A program made the translations under genes and the position numbers. The notes beneath the pieces are model-generated. The model searched no databases. It was given only the letters and a program-made list of their open reading frames with translations, and was not told the DNA's origin. Shown piece after piece: positions 22,960 through 25,912 of a DNA stretch of 25,912 nucleotides (its first letter is position 1; each line of letters opens with the position of its first letter). This DNA comes from Actinobacteria bacterium UBA2184. Lineage in GTDB: Bacteria; Actinomycetota; Coriobacteriia; Anaerosomatales; Anaerosomataceae. The stretch covers positions 5,575-31,486 of the forward strand of contig DCVQ01000034.1 of the NCBI GenBank assembly GCA_002328745.1, given 5' to 3'.

Positions 22960-23682
22960 ATGACGTTGGACCCAAAAGACAGATTAGCAGCGCCGGTCGC
23001 CAAGGGGACTACTCTCGTGCTTGCGGCACTCTTGGCGATATCACTTGCAGGCTGCGGAAGGACGGCATCTTCTTCTTCGGCAGAGTCCACGCCGGCCTCG
23101 GCGGATGATCAGGCTTCGACAGCGGCATCGCAGGAGACGACCAGCGATTCAAGCACCGAAGTACCGGCGATGTCGGTCCAGCAAGTGATTGACGCAACAA
23201 CTGCTGCAGTCGTCGCCTTCAATAAGAGCGAGAGTGCCTCTCCCATTCCTGAGATTTTTGCACAGTACATCTACAAGTATGTGAATAGCGGCTTCCACTA
23301 TACGGAGCTGGAAAAGAGCGCGTGGGGCGACGTCTATGCTGCCGTGGGCAGGTTGGCCCAAGCTGAGTTGTCGGCAGGGGATGTGTTCCCTGAGTACTGG
23401 TACGGCATGGTGTCAGTCCCCGAAGATCGACAGCCGTATGTTGAAGAAGTCCTGCGCCCAATAGAAGAGGCGAATAGGTCGGGAGATTTCGACTCGATAG
23501 TCGCTGATCTCGACTCATACGCTGGAAAGGGTGACGACCACTTCCGCAACGTGAAGATCACCATGGCATATCACATTCTCCGAAGCCGTTCGGACACCAA
23601 GGGTACCGATGCGCACAAAAGGGTGAAGGAGTACTACGACGACCTGTATGCGAAGTACTTCGAAGGCTCACTCCTCAACTAG
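22960..23682 (+). CDS. lipoprotein of unknown function (element cargo)
   Basis: This 240-residue protein starts with a charged region and a hydrophobic segment (about 17-31) ending in the lipobox LAGC, with Cys32 as the lipidated residue. A long Ser/Thr/Ala-rich spacer (about 33-68) should hold the rest off the membrane. The folded part (about 70-240) is helical, rich in Tyr and acidic residues, with QYIYKYVNSGFHYTELE and FPEYWYGMVS. I do not recognise a family. It lies at the right end of the integrated element, just before attR. Its codon use is less GC-biased than the polysaccharide genes, consistent with transfer. A cell-surface role, for example exclusion or protection, is only a guess. 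Confidence 0.75.
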   Translation: MTLDPKDRLAAPVAKGTTLVLAALLAISLAGCGRTASSSSAESTPASADDQASTAASQETTSDSSTEVPAMSVQQVIDATTAAVVAFNKSESASPIPEIFAQYIYKYVNSGFHYTELEKSAWGDVYAAVGRLAQAELSAGDVFPEYWYGMVSVPEDRQPYVEEVLRPIEEANRSGDFDSIVADLDSYAGKGDDHFRNVKITMAYHILRSRSDTKGTDAHKRVKEYYDDLYAKYFEGSLLN

Positions 23683-23743
23683 ATGATGGCAACGCAGCTT
23701 CCTGAACAGGGGGACTGACGTTCCGGTTCGAAGTGCTCCCAGC

Positions 23744-23756
23744 ATCGCCCACCATG
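23744..23756. repeat. attR of the first element / attL of the remnant element
   Basis: This is an exact copy of the 13-base tRNA 3' core. Bases to its left (GTTCGAAG... from about 23,726) belong to the right end of the first element. Bases to its right are homologous to the left end of that same element, including a terminator-like hairpin and the 16-base CTGGTAGGAGGCTATG found at both 20,081 and 23,811. So this is the junction of two related elements. Confidence 0.72.
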
Positions 23757-23768
23757 GCTGTAAGAAGG

Positions 23769-23803
23769 CCCCTTCGGGACTCATTTCGAGAGCCCCGAAG
23801 GGG
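23769..23803. terminator. hairpin at the left end of the remnant element
   Basis: CCCCTTCGGG (23,769-23,778) pairs with CCCGAAGGGG (23,794-23,803), followed by TCTTTGT. It occupies the same place relative to the core as the hairpin at 20,034-20,079, but its sequence has diverged. Confidence 0.6.
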
Positions 23804-23963
23804 TCTTTGTACTGGTAGGAGGCTATGTGGCCCTCCGCGACGGTGGCGTTATGCAGCATCGCCGGGTGTTCGGGGCGTCAGCTGCCCCCGAGCGGAATCG
23901 CCCATATGGTAGAGTCTGGGCGGACGTGGCGTGTGCCGACAGTACGAGGGTAGGTGAACAAGG

Positions 23964-24656
23964 GTGTCTGAGACTCCTGCAGGCTGGTACGATGACCCGC
24001 TGGGAATCGGGGAGAAGCGCTACTGGGATGGGCGCTCCTGGACGCAGCAAATCACTCTCTCTCGGGCGGTCCAATCTGTACCGAGGGCATCGGCTGCGGC
24101 CAAGACGCGTTCCTGGTGGCAGATCGCTCTCGTGGTTCTCGGCTCGTGGATGTTGCTCAGCCTGTGCGTGAGTCTCGGAGTCGTGCTCGACGATGAGTCG
24201 TTCAGTTGGGGGGACTTTGATCTACTCGGCGGCGAGACAGCAGGCGAGGCCACATGGGATGAGGACGACGAGGACCCTGCTGGCGACGGCCCCTCTGCGG
24301 ACTCAGGCCACGCCCAGGACGACTCGGATGCGCAGAGCAGCGATGGCGCGCAACTCGGTTCGGTGTCCCAGCTGTATGGCACCTGGGTCGGAACCGAAGT
24401 CACCGAGGATGGGGGGGTGTGGCCTCCAGGACCTTTGGAGCTGTACTCCGATGGAACCGGGCGGTGGGAAGTCAATTATCCGAGCGAGATCACTTGGCAG
24501 CTGTCGTCGTATCACGACATGCCGGCGATCGTAATGTCATATCCCACTAAGGGTTCCGTGTACCTATATGAGTGCGACGGGAGCAATCTGCACCTGAAGC
24601 TGGTCTATCAGAACGGGTTTGACATGGCGATCGACTACTTCCTTGCCAGGCAGTAG
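23964..24656 (+). CDS. DUF2510 single-pass membrane protein (element cargo)
   Basis: This 230-residue protein starts with a DUF2510 motif (PAGWYDDPLGIGEKRYWDG, residues 5-23, then SWT), a short domain common in Actinomycetota membrane proteins. One membrane helix (about 52-75) follows, then an acidic, low-complexity spacer (about 77-130). The C-terminal domain (about 135-228) looks like a small beta-barrel or lipocalin-like fold with LYGTWVGTEVTEDGG and LELYSDGTGRWEV. DUF2510 would be cytoplasmic and the barrel outside. GTG at 23,964 is the start that places DUF2510 at the N-terminus. It is the only gene inside the remnant element. Its function is unknown. Confidence 0.75.
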   Translation: MSETPAGWYDDPLGIGEKRYWDGRSWTQQITLSRAVQSVPRASAAAKTRSWWQIALVVLGSWMLLSLCVSLGVVLDDESFSWGDFDLLGGETAGEATWDEDDEDPAGDGPSADSGHAQDDSDAQSSDGAQLGSVSQLYGTWVGTEVTEDGGVWPPGPLELYSDGTGRWEVNYPSEITWQLSSYHDMPAIVMSYPTKGSVYLYECDGSNLHLKLVYQNGFDMAIDYFLARQ

Positions 24657-24683
24657 GAAGGCGACATCGTCCAACGCAAACCA

Positions 24684-24717
24684 ACGACGCCCCGCGAGCT
24701 TCTCCATGGGGCCTCGT
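24684..24717 (+). terminator. possible terminator after the DUF2510 gene
   Basis: ACGACGCCCC and GGGGCCTCGT pair over nine of ten positions around a 14-base loop, 28 bases after the stop codon. There is no T-tract, so termination is uncertain. Confidence 0.3.
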
Positions 24718-25005
24718 GCTTCGGCGATATCCTAAGACCGCCCTGCCCACGTGGAGCGCCTGGCAGTGTCCGGGCGGGCCACGTCCGTTCACATGGTCCC
24801 CATCATGTGCGTGTGGATGCGCTGCTATGTCTTCATGCACTCACAGGTCTGCAGCGCGAATTGCCCAGAGTGGCGGAGGTAGACCTGAGGCGATGCGCAC
24901 TCTGCCACTGCAGTGCCGCTAGGTCAGCCAGCCGGTTTACGGACGTGTTAGAAGCGCCCGTCTGAGATGCGCATTACCGTGACAGTGGCTGGACCTGCTA
25001 TGCCG
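24718..25005. other. noncoding right end of the remnant element
   Basis: No supported gene lies here. There is an inverted repeat, CAGGTCT (24,844-24,850) and AGACCTG (24,881-24,887), 30 bases apart, and a ten-base palindrome CACTGCAGTG at 24,906-24,915. Short ORFs here have codon use unlike real genes of the window. Confidence 0.3.
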
Positions 25006-25025
25006 TTCGAAGCTCATCCAGAATG

Positions 25026-25033
25026 GCCCACCA
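25026..25033. repeat. third tRNA 3'-end copy, outermost att site
   Basis: GCCCACCA follows a left arm (from about 25,005) that matches the left arm at 23,727-23,750: both have GTTCGAAG, then CCAG, AT, G and CCCACCA in the same spacing. It is directly followed by a strong terminator, as expected for the original end of the tRNA transcription unit. It therefore looks like the chromosomal end of the array. Confidence 0.6.
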
Positions 25034-25041
25034 CAAAACAG

Positions 25042-25069
25042 CAGGTCAGAGGCTAAATCCTCTGACCTG
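25042..25069 (+). terminator. strong hairpin, probably the original tRNA-Val terminator
   Basis: CAGGTCAGAGG and CCTCTGACCTG form a perfect eleven-base-pair stem with a six-base CTAAAT loop, followed by TCCTCATTTGT. It lies nine bases after the third CCA copy. Before any integration it would have stood directly behind the tRNA. Confidence 0.65.
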
Positions 25070-25309
25070 TCCTCATTTGTCGGAGGGTCCAGAGCCCGCC
25101 AGGGTGCAAATGGAGTGCATCACGCGGGGCGGCTTCCCCGGCTGACGATGTACCACGGACGATCCCTCGGCCCTCCCGTCACCCGTCGGGAGCCTCTCAC
25201 GCGCCCTCGGAAACGGTGATGGGAGCAACAAGAGCCGGTTCGCTGGTTGGCCGCGCGTTCGGCGTGTCAGGGGCGGGTGCTAGCGTTGCGGTAGGTCGAT
25301 CCGCGCGAC
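25070..25309. other. intergenic stretch, no gene supported
   Basis: I see no convincing gene. There is one small hairpin, CTCCCG/CGGGAG (25,173-25,192), with no T-tract. Confidence 0.3.
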
Positions 25310-25324
25310 GAGGGGGTGGGCGTG

Positions 25325-25411
25325 ATGGCAGACTCGGGACTGTTCTGGATAGTGATATTCACCGCCTTGTGCTTCCTGCTTGGCGGGCGTGAGCCGGGCC
25401 GGCGCCGCTGA
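25325..25411 (+). CDS. possible 28-residue single-pass membrane protein
   Basis: An ATG eight bases after GAGGGGG, a strong ribosome site, opens a 28-codon frame. The product has an N-terminal MADSG, one hydrophobic segment (about residues 6-20, LFWIVIFTALCFLLG) and a basic tail ending in three arginines. That is the usual make-up of small membrane proteins with a cytoplasmic C-terminus. It is not recognised and its partner is unknown. The good spacing of the ribosome site is the main support. Confidence 0.5.
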   Translation: MADSGLFWIVIFTALCFLLGGREPGRRR

Positions 25412-25447
25412 GAGGTTCGCGTCGGTGAAGAAGGCGAGGTATTCAGC

Positions 25448-25657
25448 ATGGATGAACGCGAGGCTTCCGTACGCCGTGGTCGCGACCCGCTGTTCGCTCC
25501 TGCTATGGCGATAGTCTCCAAGGTCGAGCAGGTCGCCCGCGTTGACTTCGGTGACCCAGGCGACTTACCGCTCGACAGGAGCATCGTGACGATGGGAGTC
25601 TGCGGGACACCGCTCGAGGCTCTTGAGGAAGGGGTATTCCTCCGGCCTCCGAGTTAG
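25448..25657 (+). CDS. doubtful 69-residue hypothetical protein
   Basis: The frame starts 36 bases after the small membrane-protein gene with GAAGAAGGCGAGG upstream. Its codons are mixed in GC at the third position. The product is soluble, with an acidic C-terminal half, and resembles nothing I know. It could be a real small gene or a chance frame. The antisense frame is low in complexity and less likely. Confidence 0.35.
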   Translation: MDEREASVRRGRDPLFAPAMAIVSKVEQVARVDFGDPGDLPLDRSIVTMGVCGTPLEALEEGVFLRPPS

Positions 25658-25694
25658 TCGGACGCCATGTTCTCGGCAGAGCACAGGCAATCCA

Positions 25695-25703
25695 TGCTAT
25701 ACT
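25695..25703 (+). promoter_or_regulatory. extended -10 promoter of the cold-shock gene
   Basis: TGC-TATACT, identical to the nine bases before the epimerase gene at 17,763. Transcription would begin near 25,710, giving a leader of about 100 bases. Confidence 0.55.
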
Positions 25704-25712
25704 GCACCCACG

Positions 25713-25798
25713 CGAGCCAAACGGGCTCGAGAATTGCGACGTGACAAACCGCATTCTTGCGGAACAGTCACGTCGTTTTGTTTGCCCCGGTGGGGCAA
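25713..25798 (+). promoter_or_regulatory. structured 5' leader of the cold-shock gene
   Basis: Three hairpins follow one another. They are CGAGCC/GGCTCG (25,713-25,729), GACGTGAC/GTCACGTC with an inner CCGC/GCGG stem (25,738-25,774) followed by GTTTTGTTTG, and TTGCCCC/GGGGCAA (25,782-25,798), which ends against the ribosome site AAGAAGG. Cold-shock mRNAs of other bacteria have long structured leaders that act as temperature-sensitive switches, and a similar role is likely here. The second hairpin plus its T-rich tail also looks like a terminator, so attenuation is possible. Confidence 0.5.
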
Positions 25799-25812
25799 GA
25801 AGGTAGGTTTTC

Positions 25813-25912
25813 ATGTCTGAAGGTAAAGTCAAGTGGTTCAACGCTGACAAGGGTTACGGCTTCATCGAGCGCGAGGGTGGCGACGACCTGTTCGTCCACT
25901 TCTCCGAGATCC
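25813..25912 (+). CDS. CspA-family cold-shock protein (partial, runs off the window)
   Basis: The first 33 residues are visible. SEGKVKWFNADKGYGFIE contains the RNP1 motif KGYGFI, and DDLFVHFSEI contains RNP2 (LFVHF), so this is a cold-shock-domain RNA chaperone that binds single-stranded RNA or DNA. The usual length is 65-70 residues, so about half is missing. Codons here are less GC-rich at the third position (GAA, GGT, AAA, GCT), as expected for a highly expressed gene. Confidence 0.95.
   Translation, partial: MSEGKVKWFNADKGYGFIEREGGDDLFVHFSEI

Larger units (their letters stand above)
20014..23756. mobile_element. integrated element of about 3.7 kb in tRNA-Val (IME-like)
   Basis: The element is bounded by the 13-base direct repeats made of the tRNA 3' end. 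It carries a large serine recombinase gene at its left end, a Rep_trans/MobT-like gene, a structured noncoding stretch, and a lipoprotein gene at the right. There are no conjugation or phage structural genes. An integrase plus a MobT-like initiator is the minimal set of an integrative mobilisable element that borrows a host conjugation machine. That reading follows known IMEs with MobT relaxases and is inference here. An integrated plasmid replicon is the alternative. Confidence 0.72.
23668..23859 (-). pseudogene. C-terminal relic of a second serine recombinase
   Basis: The minus strand encodes HNATVAEGHIASYQYKDPF and SPEGAFLQPWWA, which align with SNATLEQGSIASYQLKRPF and DPKGAFHHSWWA at the C-terminus of the intact recombinase. 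A stop codon lies a few codons upstream of the ATG (near 23,881) and the homology ends there, so the first 440 or so residues are missing. Beyond the core the frame continues as WWAMLGALRTGTS and ends at 23,668. That tail runs antisense to the end of the lipoprotein gene and is really sequence of the first element's right end. Confidence 0.75.
23744..25033. mobile_element. remnant non-autonomous element of about 1.3 kb
   Basis: The stretch begins at the second core copy and ends at GCCCACCA in the third. It holds only the 3' end of a serine recombinase gene (minus strand) and one plus-strand DUF2510 gene. Its left end parallels the left end of the complete element. Its right end (GTTCGAAG-n-CCAG-n-AT-n-G-CCCACCA) parallels the right end of that element. 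It probably derives from a complete relative by deletion of most of the recombinase and initiator genes. Confidence 0.62.

Noticed and set aside
22766..22963. 65-codon plus-strand frame whose stop overlaps the lipoprotein start as ATGA
   Set aside because: It has no clear ribosome site, its product is not protein-like, and the likely promoter of the lipoprotein gene lies inside it. The overlap is probably chance.
20014..23756. Prophage
   Set aside because: There is a phage-type serine recombinase, but no capsid, tail, terminase, portal or lysis gene in the element.
24844..24887. Inverted repeat CAGGTCT/AGACCTG as an insertion-sequence end
   Set aside because: No transposase or flanking target duplication is present, and the arms are only seven bases.
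24716..24922. 68-codon frame in the right end of the remnant element
   Set aside because: Composition (many Cys, Pro, Ser, Arg) and lack of a ribosome site suggest a chance frame.
19950..25069. CRISPR array or integron
   Set aside because: Only three short repeats exist, with spacers of kilobases, and they are parts of the tRNA. No tyrosine integron integrase or attC-like sites were seen.

Overview
The window is GC-rich DNA, probably from an actinobacterium. The evidence is GC-dominated third codon positions, frequent GTG starts, and a DUF2510 protein, a domain largely confined to Actinomycetota. The tRNA gene encodes its 3' CCA, which is uncommon in Streptomyces and Mycobacterium. Together with an FrhB-like iron-sulphur protein this leans towards a deep, possibly anaerobic lineage such as Coriobacteriia, but that placement is only inference.

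Region 1 (about 1-19,898) is one long plus-strand surface-polysaccharide cluster. In order it encodes an anchored exported protein with an internal repeat, a Wzz/BY-kinase fusion, a MurJ-like flippase, a Wzy/WaaL-type membrane protein, a glycosyltransferase, an FrhB-like double [4Fe-4S] protein, a polysaccharide pyruvyl transferase, a CapK/PaaK-like adenylate-forming enzyme, a probable alpha/alpha-toroid protein, a WecG/TagA/CpsF glycosyltransferase, a GT4 glycosyltransferase, a DUF362 protein, an acyltransferase-3 protein, a WcaJ-type initiating sugar-phosphate transferase, UDP-GlcNAc 2-epimerase and a GalE-like epimerase. Seven successive junctions overlap as GTGA, ATGA or TGATG, implying translational coupling. 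WecB would make UDP-ManNAc, WecG/TagA would transfer it, and a pyruvyl transferase could cap it. That combination recalls pyruvylated secondary cell-wall polymers that anchor S-layers.

Region 2 (19,950-25,069) is a tRNA-Val(CAC) gene used as an integration site. A large serine recombinase gene reads leftwards into the tRNA, so its last codons are the antisense of the tRNA 3' end. Upstream of it lie a Rep_trans/MobT-like gene and a strongly structured noncoding stretch. The tRNA 3' end (ATCGCCCACCATG) recurs at 23,744, and a shorter GCCCACCA copy lies at 25,026. These copies bound a 3.7 kb element carrying a lipoprotein gene, and a 1.3 kb remnant that keeps only the last codons of a second recombinase plus a DUF2510 membrane-protein gene. 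This array, with a recombinase whose C-terminus should change on integration, is the most unusual part of the window.

Region 3 (25,070-25,912) returns to apparently chromosomal DNA. It has a possible 28-residue membrane protein, a doubtful 69-residue ORF, and the start of a CspA-family cold-shock gene behind a leader made of three consecutive hairpins.
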